DNA of 64,000 bases from Mycobacterium sp. 852002-51057_SCH5723018 (GCF_001667035.1 NZ_LZIR01000021.1:17220-81219); one strand, 5' to 3'. Counted from the stretch's first letter, positions 53,487 through 63,889 are shown. Translations and numbers: made by a program. Notes: generated by a model from the letters alone, not told the origin.

Positions 53487-55115
53487 ATGCCCGAGACCCA
53501 TGTCGTCACCAACCAGGTTCCGCCGCTGGAGAACTACAACCCCGCCACCTCCGCGGTGCTCGTCGAGGCCCTGATCCGCGAGGGCGGGCAATGGGGCCTG
53601 GAAGAGGTGAACGACTTTGGGGCGCTTGCCGGTAGCCGCGAGGCGCAGCGCTGGGGAGAGCTCGCCGACCGCAACCGGCCCATCCTGCACACCCACGACC
53701 GCTGCGGGCACCGCGTCGACGAGGTGGAGTACGACCCCGCCTACCACCAGCTGATGCGTGCGGCGATCGGCCACGGCCTGCACGCCGCGCCGTGGGCGGA
53801 CGAGCGTCCCGGCGCCCATGTGGTGCGGGCCGCCAAGATGTCGGTCTGGAACGTCGAGCCGGGACACACCTGCCCGGTCTCGATGACCTACGCCGTCGTC
53901 CCCGCGCTGCGCTACAACCCGGAACTGGCGGCGGTTTACGAGCCGTTGCTGACGAGTCGCGAGTACGACCCGGAGCTACGGCCTGCCACCACCAAGGCCG
54001 GCATCACCGCCGGCATGTCGATGACCGAGAAGCAGGGCGGCTCCGACGTGCGGGCCGGCACCACCCAGGCCACCCCCAACGCCGATGGCACCTACAGCCT
54101 GACCGGGCACAAATGGTTCACGTCGGCGCCGATGTGCGACATCTTCCTGGTGCTGGCGCAGGCACCGGGCGGGCTGTCGTGCTTCCTGCTGCCGCGGGTG
54201 CTGCCGGACGGCACCCGCAACCGGATGTTGTTGCAGCGCCTCAAGGACAAGCTCGGCAACCGCGCCAACGCCTCCAGCGAGGTCGAATACGACGGCGCCA
54301 CCGCGTGGCTGGTGGGGGAGGAGGGTCGCGGCGTCCCGACCATCATCGAGATGGTCAACCTGACCCGCCTGGACTGCACGCTGGGCAGCGCCACCAGCAT
54401 GCGCACCGGCCTGACCCGCGCGATCCACCATGCGCAGCACCGAAAGGCGTTCGGCGCCTACCTGATCGACCAGCCGCTGATGCGCAACGTGCTCGCGGAT
54501 CTGGCCGTCGAGGCCGAGGCCGCCACGATCGTCGCGATGCGGATGGCCGGCGCCACCGACAGGGCCGTGCGCGGGGACCAGACCGAGGCGCTGCTGCGCC
54601 GCATCGGCCTGGCGGCCGGCAAGTACTGGGTGTGCAAGCGCGCCACCCCGCACGCCGCCGAGGCGCTGGAATGCCTGGGCGGCAACGGCTATGTCGAAGA
54701 CTCCGGGATGCCGCGGCTGTTCCGCGAGGCGCCGCTGATGGGCATCTGGGAGGGGTCGGGCAACGTCAGCGCGCTGGACACCTTGCGCGCCATGGCAACT
54801 CGCCCCGAATGCGTCGAGGTGCTGTTCAAGGAGCTCACCGAGAGCGCGGGCCAGGACGCGCGGCTGGACGCCCACGTCGAGGAGCTGCGCGACCAGCTGA
54901 ACGACCTAGACTCCATCGCCTACCGCGCCCGCAAGGTCGCCGAGGACATCTGCCTGGCGCTGCAGGGCTCGCTGCTGGTGCGGCACGGGCATCCCGCCGT
55001 CGCCGAGGCGTTCCTGACGACCCGGCTCGACGGCCGATGGGGCGGCGCGTTCGGCACCATGCCCGACGGTCTGGATCTGGCGCCGATTCTCGAGCGTGCT
55101 CTAGTTAAGGGATGA
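53487..55115 (+). CDS. fadE8: Acyl-CoA dehydrogenase family protein, AidB-like (FadE8)
   Basis: A 542-residue flavoprotein. Its N-terminal THVVTNQVPPLENYN, GMSMTEKQGGSDVRAGTTQA, GHKWFTSAPMCDIFLVLAQAPGGLSCFLLPR and LQRLKDKLGNRANASSEVEY segments mirror E. coli AidB, a DNA-alkylation-response acyl-CoA dehydrogenase homologue, better than typical fatty-acid dehydrogenases. The ECLGGNGYVEDSGMPRLFREAP active loop is present. The gene order with echA4 and echA5 suggests acyl-CoA work; an alkylation-protection role is also possible. Confidence 0.9.
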   Translation: MPETHVVTNQVPPLENYNPATSAVLVEALIREGGQWGLEEVNDFGALAGSREAQRWGELADRNRPILHTHDRCGHRVDEVEYDPAYHQLMRAAIGHGLHAAPWADERPGAHVVRAAKMSVWNVEPGHTCPVSMTYAVVPALRYNPELAAVYEPLLTSREYDPELRPATTKAGITAGMSMTEKQGGSDVRAGTTQATPNADGTYSLTGHKWFTSAPMCDIFLVLAQAPGGLSCFLLPRVLPDGTRNRMLLQRLKDKLGNRANASSEVEYDGATAWLVGEEGRGVPTIIEMVNLTRLDCTLGSATSMRTGLTRAIHHAQHRKAFGAYLIDQPLMRNVLADLAVEAEAATIVAMRMAGATDRAVRGDQTEALLRRIGLAAGKYWVCKRATPHAAEALECLGGNGYVEDSGMPRLFREAPLMGIWEGSGNVSALDTLRAMATRPECVEVLFKELTESAGQDARLDAHVEELRDQLNDLDSIAYRARKVAEDICLALQGSLLVRHGHPAVAEAFLTTRLDGRWGGAFGTMPDGLDLAPILERALVKG

Positions 55116-55164
55116 CGCGCGCCGGCGACGATGCAGAGCGCAGCGATGAGAAGGAGCGGCGCCG

Positions 55165-56103
55165 TTGACTCACGCCATCAGGCCGGTCGACTTCGACAAC
55201 CTGAAAACCATGACCTACGAGGTCACCGACCGGGTCGCGCGGATCACGTTCAACCGCCCGGAAAAGGGCAACGCGATCGTGGCCGACACCCCGCTGGAGC
55301 TCTCGGCGCTGGTGGAGCGCGCCGACCTCGATCCCGACGTGCACGTCATCCTGGTCTCCGGGCGCGGCGCGGGTTTCTGCGCGGGCTTCGACCTGAGCGC
55401 CTACGCCGACCGCACCGGTTCGGCCGGCGGCACGGGCGCGTATCAGGGCACCGTGCTGGACGGCAAGACGCAGGCGGTCAACCACCTGCCCAATCAGCCG
55501 TGGGACCCGATGATCGACTACCAGATGATGAGCCGGTTCGTGCGGGGCTTCTCCAGCCTGATGCACGCCGACAAGCCGACGGTGGTCAAGATCCACGGCT
55601 ACTGCGTGGCCGGCGGCACCGACATCGCGCTGCACGCCGACCAGGTGATCGCCGCCGCCGACGCCAAGATCGGCTACCCGCCCAGCCGGGTGTGGGGCGT
55701 CCCGGCGGCGGGCCTGTGGGCGCACCGGCTCGGCGATCAGCGCGCCAAACGCCTGCTGCTCACCGGCGATTGCATCACCGGCGCGCAGGCGGCCGAGTGG
55801 GGCCTGGCGGTCGAGGCGCCGGACCCGGAGGACCTCGACGAGCGCACCGAGCGGCTGGTAGCGCGGATCGCCGCGATGCCCGTCAACCAGCTGATCATGG
55901 TCAAGCTCGCGCTGAATTCCGCGCTGCTGCAACAGGGTGTGGCCACCAGCAGGATGGTCAGCACCGTGTTCGACGGCGTCGCCCGGCACACCCCGGAGGG
56001 CCACGCCTTCGTCGCCGACGCCACCGAGCACGGCTTCCGGGAGGCCGTGCGGCATCGCGACGAGCCCTTCGGTGACCACGGCCGCCGGGCGTCGCAGGTC
56101 TAA
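55165..56103 (+). CDS. echA4: Enoyl-CoA hydratase family protein EchA4
   Basis: A 312-residue crotonase-family protein. The CoA and oxyanion segments SGRGAGFCAGFDLSAYAD and KIHGYCVAGGTDIALHADQVI are clear. The two glutamates used by classical hydratases are not seen at their places (GGTDIA, and KIGYPPSRVWGVP), so the chemistry may differ. TTG at 55165 follows GAAGGAGCGGC and starts MTHAIRPVDFDNL as in H37Rv EchA4. Confidence 0.88.
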   Translation: MTHAIRPVDFDNLKTMTYEVTDRVARITFNRPEKGNAIVADTPLELSALVERADLDPDVHVILVSGRGAGFCAGFDLSAYADRTGSAGGTGAYQGTVLDGKTQAVNHLPNQPWDPMIDYQMMSRFVRGFSSLMHADKPTVVKIHGYCVAGGTDIALHADQVIAAADAKIGYPPSRVWGVPAAGLWAHRLGDQRAKRLLLTGDCITGAQAAEWGLAVEAPDPEDLDERTERLVARIAAMPVNQLIMVKLALNSALLQQGVATSRMVSTVFDGVARHTPEGHAFVADATEHGFREAVRHRDEPFGDHGRRASQV

Positions 56104-56115
56104 GCGGGTGTAGGC

Positions 56116-56856
56116 ATGCCGAACATGACGGCCCGGTCGGTGGTGCTCAGCGTGCTGCTCGGGGCCCACCCCGCCTGGGCGACCGCCAGCGAATTGATCA
56201 GGCTGACCGCCGATTTCGGAATCAAGGAATCGACGCTGCGCGTCGCGCTGACCCGCATGGTCAGCGCCGGCGACCTGATCCGCTCGGCCGACGGCTACCG
56301 GCTCTCGGATCGGCTGCTGGCCCGCCAGCGCCGCCAGGACGACGCCATCGACCCGCGAACCCGGGCGTGGCACGGAGACTGGGTGGTGCTGATCGTCACC
56401 AGTGTGGGCACCGACGCCCGCACCCGGGCGGCACTGCGGACGACCTTGCACGACAAGCGCTTTGGCGAGCTGCGCGAGGGCGTGTGGATGCGGCCCGACA
56501 ACCTCGAGGAGTCCCTGGATCCCGACGTGGCCGCCCGCGTACGGGTCCTGAAGGGGCGCGACGACGCGCCCGCCCAACTGGCGGCCGACCTGTGGGACCT
56601 GCCGGCATGGGCCGAAGCCGGCCACCGGCTGCTCGACGAGATGGCCACCGCCGCAGACGTTCCCGGTCGGTTCATGGTGGCCGCGGCGATGGTGCGCCAC
56701 CTACTCACCGACCCCATGCTGCCGGCCGAGCTGCTGCCCGCCGATTGGCCAGGCGCCCGGCTGCGCGCCGCGTATCACGCCTTCGCCACCAAACTGCTCG
56801 AACGACGCGACGTGGCGGACCAAAAAGATGGGACCCAACTCCTGGAGGCGACATGA
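56116..56856 (+). CDS. PaaX-like transcriptional regulator (Rv0674 homologue)
   Basis: A 246-residue PaaX-family regulator. The N-terminal winged helix ARSVVLSVLLGAHPAWATASELIRLTADFGIKESTLRVALTRMVSAGD is the DNA-binding part; WHGDWVVLIV and REGVWMRPDNL are family marks of the central domain. PaaX-type repressors sense an acyl-CoA such as phenylacetyl-CoA. It sits between echA4 and echA5 (ATGA overlap with echA5), so its ligand may be a CoA intermediate made by these enzymes (inference). Confidence 0.87.
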   Translation: MPNMTARSVVLSVLLGAHPAWATASELIRLTADFGIKESTLRVALTRMVSAGDLIRSADGYRLSDRLLARQRRQDDAIDPRTRAWHGDWVVLIVTSVGTDARTRAALRTTLHDKRFGELREGVWMRPDNLEESLDPDVAARVRVLKGRDDAPAQLAADLWDLPAWAEAGHRLLDEMATAADVPGRFMVAAAMVRHLLTDPMLPAELLPADWPGARLRAAYHAFATKLLERRDVADQKDGTQLLEAT

Positions 56857-57620
56857 GAAACCCGGTGCGTGTGGAGCGCAATGGCGCGGTGACCACGGTG
56901 ATCCTGAACCGACCGGAGGCGCGCAACGCGGTCAACGGCCCGACGGCCGCCGCCCTGTACGCGGCATTCGAGGAATTCGACCGCGACGACGCCGCATCGG
57001 TCGCCGTGCTGTGGGGCGACGGCGGAACCTTTTGCGCCGGAGCCGATTTGAAGGCCTTCGGCACGCCCGACGCCAATACCGTGCACCGGACGGGTCCCGG
57101 ACCGATGGGCCCGTCGCGGATGGTGCTGTCCAAACCGGTGATCGCCGCGGTCAGCGGTTACGCGGTTGCCGGGGGCCTGGAGTTGGCCCTTTGGTGCGAC
57201 CTGCGGGTGGCCGAGGAGGACGCTGTGTTCGGGGTGTTCTGCCGCCGCTGGGGCGTACCGCTCATCGACGGCGGCACGGTGCGGCTGCCCCGGCTGATCG
57301 GGCAGAGCCGCGCAATGGACATGATCCTCACCGGGCGCGGCGTGGCGGCCGATGAAGCGCTGGCCATCGGGCTGGCCAATCGGGTCGTGCCCCGAGGCCA
57401 GGCCCGGCGAGCCGCCGAGGAACTGGCGGCCCGCCTCGCGGCGCTGCCGCAGCAGTGCATGCGGTCGGATCGGCTGTCGGCCCTGCACCAGTGGGGCCTG
57501 CCGGAATCGGACGCGATCGACTTCGAATTCGCCAGCATCGCAAGGGTTGCCGCCGAGGCGGCGGAGGGAGCCGGGCGGTTCGCCGCAGGCGCCGGGCGGC
57601 ACGGCGCGCCGACGAACTAG
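56853..57620 (+). CDS. echA5: Enoyl-CoA hydratase family protein EchA5
   Basis: A 255-residue crotonase-family protein. GTFCAGADLKAFG and AVSGYAVAGGLELALWCDLRV are standard, with the first catalytic Glu in GGLELAL retained; the second expected Glu is absent in VFGVFCRRWGVPLIDGG, a pattern of many EchA paralogues. The ATG overlaps the regulator stop by 4 bases. Its 3' end is 9 bases from a converging DUF3060 gene with no visible terminator. Confidence 0.9.
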   Translation: MRNPVRVERNGAVTTVILNRPEARNAVNGPTAAALYAAFEEFDRDDAASVAVLWGDGGTFCAGADLKAFGTPDANTVHRTGPGPMGPSRMVLSKPVIAAVSGYAVAGGLELALWCDLRVAEEDAVFGVFCRRWGVPLIDGGTVRLPRLIGQSRAMDMILTGRGVAADEALAIGLANRVVPRGQARRAAEELAARLAALPQQCMRSDRLSALHQWGLPESDAIDFEFASIARVAAEAAEGAGRFAAGAGRHGAPTN

Positions 57621-57629
57621 GCCCGCGCG

Positions 57630-58112
57630 TCAGCCCTTGTTGATCGCGTTGCCAGACCCGAGGTTGTCGACCTTGGGTGCGCCGTCCTTGTAGGTGAGGG
57701 TGTTGTTGAACCCGACCACGGTGATGCGGGTGTCGACCTTGTCGAAGGTGATCTTGTTGTTGGCCCCGCCGACGTTCACCGTCGCGCACGTGCCGGTGAC
57801 CGTCAGTGTGTTATTCGACCCGGCCACGTTCAGCGACTTGCCGTTGGCGCAATCGAGGGTGGCCGTCGTGCCCATCGACCCGTAGTTCAGCGTGTTGCCG
57901 ATCTCGACGGACGCGGTGGTGCTCGCGCCACTCGTGCTGCTCGGCGCGGCCGCGCCGCTCGTGGTGGTGGTCCCACTCTTCGTCGTGGTGGCCGTGGTGC
58001 CACCGGGCGGGTTGGCCGTCGAACTGCAGGCCGCCAACACCAAGGCCGCGACGGCGGGCGCCAGCGCGAACGCGGCCAGCCGGGACGAGCGGTCAGTGAA
58101 CAAGTCGCGCAT
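57630..58112 (-). CDS. DUF3060-domain lipoprotein
   Basis: A 160-residue exported lipoprotein. Signal peptide with lipobox LVLAACSS (Cys29), a Thr/Ser-rich spacer (residues 30-68: GGTTATTTKSGTTTT and onward), then a DUF3060 repeat domain (IGNTLNYGSMGTTATLDC..NVAGSNNTLTVTGTC..VNVGGANNKITFDKV) with the recurrent N-N-x-I/L-T strand repeats of a small beta-helix. Matches the Rv0680c threonine-rich protein in position. Function unknown; outer-surface location is likely. Confidence 0.85.
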   Translation of the reverse strand: MRDLFTDRSSRLAAFALAPAVAALVLAACSSTANPPGGTTATTTKSGTTTTSGAAAPSSTSGASTTASVEIGNTLNYGSMGTTATLDCANGKSLNVAGSNNTLTVTGTCATVNVGGANNKITFDKVDTRITVVGFNNTLTYKDGAPKVDNLGSGNAINKG

Positions 58113-58133
58113 CGATCCTCGATTCTCCCTCGG

Positions 58134-58526
58134 TCAGCCGGGCACCTGCTGGAGCCGGTTGGTCATGCCTAGTTCGCGGCCGCGGTCCCAGATGATCGGC
58201 GTACCGCTGCGGTAGAACACGGTCTGATCCCAGCCGTAGACGGTGATGTCGTGCGTGACCGAGTCGGCGACGACGGTGTTGCCCGAGCCCATCACCGTCA
58301 CCGCCCAGCAGTTGCCCAGCGCGGTAATGTTGTTGGCCGTCCCGTTGACGAGCAGCGTGGAATCGTTGCAGTCCAGCGTCCGCTCGACGCCTTGCCCGAC
58401 GACGTGGGTGTCGCCGTTCTTGGCGTGCGCGGCCGGAGCCGGCGCGGCGGCGCTAGCAGCGACGGCGATGACACAGGCAGCCAGCGATCCGACGGCGGTT
58501 GTCCAGTTCACGGCGCGCCCCCTCAC
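58134..58526 (-). CDS. DUF3060-domain secreted protein
   Basis: A 130-residue exported protein with a signal peptide ending AHA (about residue 35) and no lipobox, then a DUF3060 domain with the same strand repeats (LDCNDSTLLVNGTANNITALGNCWAVTVMGSGNTVVADS). It is 21 bases upstream of the lipoprotein gene, the same pairing seen at Rv0679c-Rv0680c. GTG start. Function unknown. Confidence 0.82.
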   Translation of the reverse strand: MRGRAVNWTTAVGSLAACVIAVAASAAAPAPAAHAKNGDTHVVGQGVERTLDCNDSTLLVNGTANNITALGNCWAVTVMGSGNTVVADSVTHDITVYGWDQTVFYRSGTPIIWDRGRELGMTNRLQQVPG

Positions 58527-58658
58527 GACGGGTGAATCTGCTCGAATCAGCCTGGGATGAGACCTGGAATGAGAGTACGTGCATTTGCCCGCTCGATGGC
58601 AGGGGTATTTCGATCACCGAATCGCTGCCCGCGATCGCGCGCTCGATTCGCCCCTCCT

Positions 58659-58681
58659 GTCAACTAGAGTCATTAGTTGAC
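58659..58681. promoter_or_regulatory. Candidate operator of the TetR gene
   Basis: A perfect 8-bp inverted repeat GTCAACTA-GAGTCAT-TAGTTGAC. Its left half covers a possible -10 box TAGAGT (58665-58670), so a bound repressor would block transcription of the TetR gene, 29 bases downstream. Confidence 0.65.
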
Positions 58682-58709
58682 CCACCCGATCAGTGAAGGG
58701 CGAATCGCC

Positions 58710-59342
58710 ATGGCAGCTCCAGAACCGCCGCCGGCGGCTGGGCGCCAGCGCACCGGGAAATCCGGCTCCCGCCCGGCCAAGCTGAGCCGCGAAGGGATCG
58801 TCGACGGCGCACTGACCTTCCTGGATCGGGAGGGCTGGGACTCACTGACCATCAACGCGCTCGCCACGCAGCTTGGCACCAAGGGGCCGTCGCTGTACAA
58901 CCACGTGGACAGCCTCGAGGACCTGCGCCGCGCGGTGCGGATCCGGGTGATCGACGACATCATCACGATGCTGAACCGGGTCGGCGAGGGGCGCGCCCGC
59001 GACGACGCCGTGCTCGTCATGGCCGGCGCCTACCGCAGCTACGCGCATCACCACCCCGGCCGGTACTCGGCGTTCACCCGGATGCCGCTAGGCGGTGACG
59101 ACCCCGAGTACGCCGCCGCGACCCGGGGGGCGGCCGCACCGGTGATCTCCGTGCTGGGCTCCTACGGTCTGGGCGGCGAGGAGGCGTTCCACGCCGCGCT
59201 GGAATTCTGGTCCGCCCTGCACGGGTTCGTGCTGCTGGAGATGACCGGTGTCATGGACGACATCGACACCGACGCGCTGTTCTCCGACATGGTGCTGCGG
59301 CTGGCTCGGGGTCTGGAGGGTCTTGACCGGCGCACGCTTTGA
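58710..59342 (+). CDS. TetR-family transcriptional regulator (Rv0681 homologue)
   Basis: A 210-residue TetR regulator. HTH LSREGIVDGALTFLDREGWDSLTINALATQLGTKGPSLYNHVDSLEDL is at residues ~28-75; a TetR_C_33-like ligand domain follows (HHHPGRYSAFTRMPLGGDDPEY). ATG 58710 has GAAGGGCG ~10 bases upstream; an in-frame TTG at 58677 lies inside the operator and is rejected. The rpsL promoter overlaps its stop codon. Confidence 0.88.
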   Translation: MAAPEPPPAAGRQRTGKSGSRPAKLSREGIVDGALTFLDREGWDSLTINALATQLGTKGPSLYNHVDSLEDLRRAVRIRVIDDIITMLNRVGEGRARDDAVLVMAGAYRSYAHHHPGRYSAFTRMPLGGDDPEYAAATRGAAAPVISVLGSYGLGGEEAFHAALEFWSALHGFVLLEMTGVMDDIDTDALFSDMVLRLARGLEGLDRRTL

Positions 59343-59368
59343 CCTGCGAGACCGGCGCCGGGTATCGT
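59339..59368 (+). promoter_or_regulatory. Promoter of the rpsL-rpsG-fusA-tuf operon
   Basis: TTGACC (59339-59344) and TATCGT (59363-59368), 18-base spacer. The -35 box overlaps the TetR stop codon. It leaves a leader of ~200 bases before rpsL. Confidence 0.7.
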
Positions 59369-59431
59369 GGTAGCTCGTGCCTGGCGGCTTGCGGCGCCTG
59401 ACGTAAGGAAGCGGATGCCGGGCTAATTCGC

Positions 59432-59467
59432 ATGTCCACGACGCATCGGATCAAAATCCGATGCTGA
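59432..59467 (+). other. Leader hairpin with 11-codon open frame upstream of rpsL
   Basis: A perfect 9-bp hairpin (GCATCGGAT-CAAA-ATCCGATGC, 59443-59464) lies within a short frame from ATG 59432 to TGA 59467 (MSTTHRIKIRC). No clear ribosome site precedes it, so translation is unproven. The rest of 59369-59577 contains GC-rich sequence (GGCCGCGGGG, CCGGGGCC) with no gene. Confidence 0.4.
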
Positions 59468-59577
59468 GCGCTTGCGACACACCCGGCCGCGGGGTAGGCG
59501 AGTGATCCCGAGCCGGGGCCAAAACTGCAGTACACAGACGTAAACAGCTGAGCCAGAACAACACAGAAAGCCGGTAG

Positions 59578-59952
59578 ATGCCAACCATTCAGCAGCTGGT
59601 CCGCAAGGGTCGCCGGGACAAGATCGGCAAGGTCAAGACCGCGGCTCTCAAGGGCAGCCCGCAGCGCCGTGGCGTATGCACCCGCGTGTACACCACCACC
59701 CCGAAGAAGCCGAACTCGGCGCTTCGGAAGGTTGCGCGCGTGAAGCTGACGAGCCAGGTCGAGGTCACGGCATACATCCCCGGCGAGGGCCACAACCTGC
59801 AGGAGCACTCGATGGTGCTGGTGCGTGGTGGCCGAGTCAAGGACCTGCCCGGTGTGCGGTACAAGATCATCCGCGGTTCGCTCGACACGCAGGGCGTCAA
59901 GAACCGCAAGCAGGCTCGCAGCCGTTACGGCGCCAAGAAGGAGAAGAGCTAA
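59578..59952 (+). CDS. rpsL: 30S ribosomal protein S12
   Basis: A 124-residue S12 of the decoding centre. Lys43 and Lys88, the sites of streptomycin-resistance changes, are wild type (TTPKKPNS and [13 protein letters not shown]). This is the standard actinobacterial length. AGAAAGCCGG precedes the ATG. The stop overlaps the rpsG start by one base (TAATG). Confidence 0.98.
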   Translation: MPTIQQLVRKGRRDKIGKVKTAALKGSPQRRGVCTRVYTTTPKKPNSALRKVARVKLTSQVEVTAYIPGEGHNLQEHSMVLVRGGRVKDLPGVRYKIIRGSLDTQGVKNRKQARSRYGAKKEKS

Positions 59953-60422
59953 TGCCGCGCAAGGGGCCCGCGCCCAAGCGTCCGCTGGTCAACGACCCCG
60001 TCTACGGGTCGCAGTTGGTCACCCAGCTGGTGAACAAGGTTCTGCTCAAGGGGAAGAAATCGCTCGCCGAGCGCATTGTTTATGGTGCGCTTGAGCAGGC
60101 CCGGGAAAAGACAGGAACCGATCCGGTCATCACGCTCAAGCGTGCTCTCGACAACGTCAAGCCCGCCCTGGAGGTGCGCAGCCGCCGTGTCGGTGGAGCG
60201 ACCTACCAGGTGCCCGTCGAGGTGCGTCCGGACCGGTCCACCACGCTGGCGCTGCGTTGGCTTGTCGGCTTCTCGCGGCAACGCCGGGAAAAGACCATGA
60301 TCGAGCGGCTGGCAAACGAGCTCCTGGATGCCAGCAACGGCCTGGGGGCCTCCGTCAAGCGGCGTGAGGACACCCACAAGATGGCCGAGGCAAACCGCGC
60401 GTTCGCGCACTATCGCTGGTAA
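59952..60422 (+). CDS. rpsG: 30S ribosomal protein S7
   Basis: A 156-residue S7, the primary 16S 3'-domain assembly protein. [26 protein letters not shown], the conserved [11 protein letters not shown] loop and the C-terminal [19 protein letters not shown] tail are all present. Coupled to rpsL by one-base overlap; fusA follows after 73 bases. Confidence 0.98.
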   Translation: MPRKGPAPKRPLVNDPVYGSQLVTQLVNKVLLKGKKSLAERIVYGALEQAREKTGTDPVITLKRALDNVKPALEVRSRRVGGATYQVPVEVRPDRSTTLALRWLVGFSRQRREKTMIERLANELLDASNGLGASVKRREDTHKMAEANRAFAHYRW

Positions 60423-60495
60423 TAGCCCGGCAGCGTTGCCGGAGGCGAGAGCGGCCGCGAATTAACTACGTAATCGAAAGAGTGGGAAGACTTCT

Positions 60496-62601
60496 GTGGC
60501 ACAGAAGGACGTGCTGACCGACCTGACCAAGGTCCGCAATATCGGCATCATGGCGCACATCGATGCCGGCAAGACGACGACGACCGAGCGCATCCTCTAC
60601 TACACCGGCATCAGCTACAAGATCGGTGAGGTGCACGACGGCGCCGCCACCATGGACTGGATGGAGCAGGAGCAGGAGCGGGGGATCACCATCACCTCCG
60701 CGGCCACCACCTGCTTCTGGAACGGCAACCAGATCAACATCATCGACACCCCCGGACACGTCGACTTCACCGTCGAGGTGGAGCGCAGCCTGCGCGTGCT
60801 CGACGGCGCAGTCGCGGTCTTCGACGGCAAGGAGGGCGTCGAGCCGCAGTCCGAGCAGGTCTGGCGGCAGGCCGACAAGTACGACGTCCCGCGGATCTGC
60901 TTCGTCAACAAGATGGACAAGATCGGCGCCGATTTCTACTTCTCGGTGCGGACGATGGAGGAGCGCCTGGGCGCCCACGTCATCCCGATCCAGCTGCCCG
61001 TCGGCTCCGAGGGCGACTTCGAAGGCGTCGTCGACCTCGTCGAGATGAAGGCGAAGGTGTGGCGCGGCGAGACCAAGCTCGGCGAGACCTACGACACCAT
61101 CGACATTCCCGAGGACCTTCAGGAGAAGGCCGACGAGTACCGCACCAAGCTGCTCGAGGCGGTCGCCGAGACCGACGAGACGCTGCTGGAAAAGTACTTC
61201 GGGGGCGAGGAACTTTCGGTCGAGGAGATCAAGGGCGCGCTGCGCAAGCTCACGATCAGTTCCGAGGCCTACCTGGTGCTGTGCGGCAGCGCGTTCAAGA
61301 ACAAGGGCGTGCAGCCCATGCTTGACGCCGTGATCGACTACCTGCCCTCGCCGCTGGACGTGCCGCCCGCCGTGGGCCACGCCCCCGGCAAGGAGGACCA
61401 GGAGGTCACGCGCAAGCCGTCGACCGACGAACCCTTCTCGGCGCTGGCGTTCAAGGTCGCGACTCACCCGTTCTTCGGCAAGCTGACCTACGTCCGGGTG
61501 TACTCGGGCAAGGTCGACTCGGGCAGCCAGGTCATCAATGCCACCAAGGGCAAGAAGGAGCGGCTGGGCAAGCTGTTCCAGATGCACTCCAACAAGGAGA
61601 ACCCGGTGGAGACGGCCAGCGCCGGCCACATCTACGCGGTGATCGGCCTCAAGGACACCACCACCGGTGACACCCTGAGCGACCCGAACCAGCAGATCGT
61701 GCTCGAGTCGATGACCTTCCCGGACCCGGTGATCGAGGTGGCCATCGAGCCGAAGACGAAGAGCGACCAGGAAAAGCTGAGCCTGTCGATCCAGAAGCTC
61801 GCCGAGGAGGACCCCACCTTCAAGGTGCACCAGGACGTGGAGACCGGCCAGACCGTGATCGGCGGCATGGGCGAGCTGCACCTGGACATCCTGGTGGATC
61901 GGATGCGCCGCGAGTTCAAGGTCGAGGCCAACGTCGGCAAGCCGCAGGTCGCCTACAAGGAGACCATCAAGCGGAAAGTGGAGAAGGTCGAGTTCACCCA
62001 CAAGAAGCAGACCGGCGGTTCCGGCCAGTTCGCGAAGGTGCTCATCAGCCTGGAGCCGTTCACCGGCGAAGACGGGGCGACCTACGAGTTCGAGAACAAG
62101 GTCACCGGTGGGCGCATCCCGCGCGAGTACATCCCGTCGGTGGACGCCGGCGCGCAGGACGCCATGCAGTACGGCGTGCTGGCCGGCTACCCGCTGGTCA
62201 ATTTGAAGGTCACGCTGCTCGACGGGGCCTTCCACGAGGTCGACTCGTCGGAAATGGCGTTCAAGATCGCCGGTTCCCAGGTGCTGAAAAAGGCTGCCGC
62301 GCAAGCGCAGCCGGTGATCCTGGAACCGATCATGGCCGTCGAGGTCACCACGCCCGAGGACTACATGGGCGATGTGATCGGCGACCTGAACTCCCGCCGT
62401 GGCCAGATCCAGGCCATGGAGGAGCGCGCTGGTGCGCGCGTCGTGAAGGCGCATGTGCCGCTCTCGGAGATGTTCGGCTACGTCGGCGACCTGCGGTCGA
62501 AGACCCAAGGCCGGGCGAACTACTCCATGGTGTTCGACTCGTACGCCGAAGTTCCGGCCAACGTGTCGAAGGAGATCATCGCGAAGGCGACGGGCCAGTG
62601 A
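60496..62601 (+). CDS. fusA: Elongation factor G
   Basis: A 701-residue translocase GTPase. G1 AHIDAGKT at residues 20-27, switch [11 protein letters not shown]4 NKMDK; domain IV with [15 protein letters not shown] and domain V with the [28 protein letters not shown] signature. The Thr in switch I ([11 protein letters not shown]) is retained. GTG start with GGGAAGA upstream. tuf follows after 97 bases. Confidence 0.98.
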   Translation: MAQKDVLTDLTKVRNIGIMAHIDAGKTTTTERILYYTGISYKIGEVHDGAATMDWMEQEQERGITITSAATTCFWNGNQINIIDTPGHVDFTVEVERSLRVLDGAVAVFDGKEGVEPQSEQVWRQADKYDVPRICFVNKMDKIGADFYFSVRTMEERLGAHVIPIQLPVGSEGDFEGVVDLVEMKAKVWRGETKLGETYDTIDIPEDLQEKADEYRTKLLEAVAETDETLLEKYFGGEELSVEEIKGALRKLTISSEAYLVLCGSAFKNKGVQPMLDAVIDYLPSPLDVPPAVGHAPGKEDQEVTRKPSTDEPFSALAFKVATHPFFGKLTYVRVYSGKVDSGSQVINATKGKKERLGKLFQMHSNKENPVETASAGHIYAVIGLKDTTTGDTLSDPNQQIVLESMTFPDPVIEVAIEPKTKSDQEKLSLSIQKLAEEDPTFKVHQDVETGQTVIGGMGELHLDILVDRMRREFKVEANVGKPQVAYKETIKRKVEKVEFTHKKQTGGSGQFAKVLISLEPFTGEDGATYEFENKVTGGRIPREYIPSVDAGAQDAMQYGVLAGYPLVNLKVTLLDGAFHEVDSSEMAFKIAGSQVLKKAAAQAQPVILEPIMAVEVTTPEDYMGDVIGDLNSRRGQIQAMEERAGARVVKAHVPLSEMFGYVGDLRSKTQGRANYSMVFDSYAEVPANVSKEIIAKATGQ

Positions 62602-62698
62602 CATCGGCCGTACGAGTAAGCTGGCCCGGTTAACACCGCGGCACAACCAAAGAAATCAAACTGCTTAACAAAGCACCAACAAGTCGGAGGACACAAAA

Positions 62699-63889
<1,191 letters not shown>

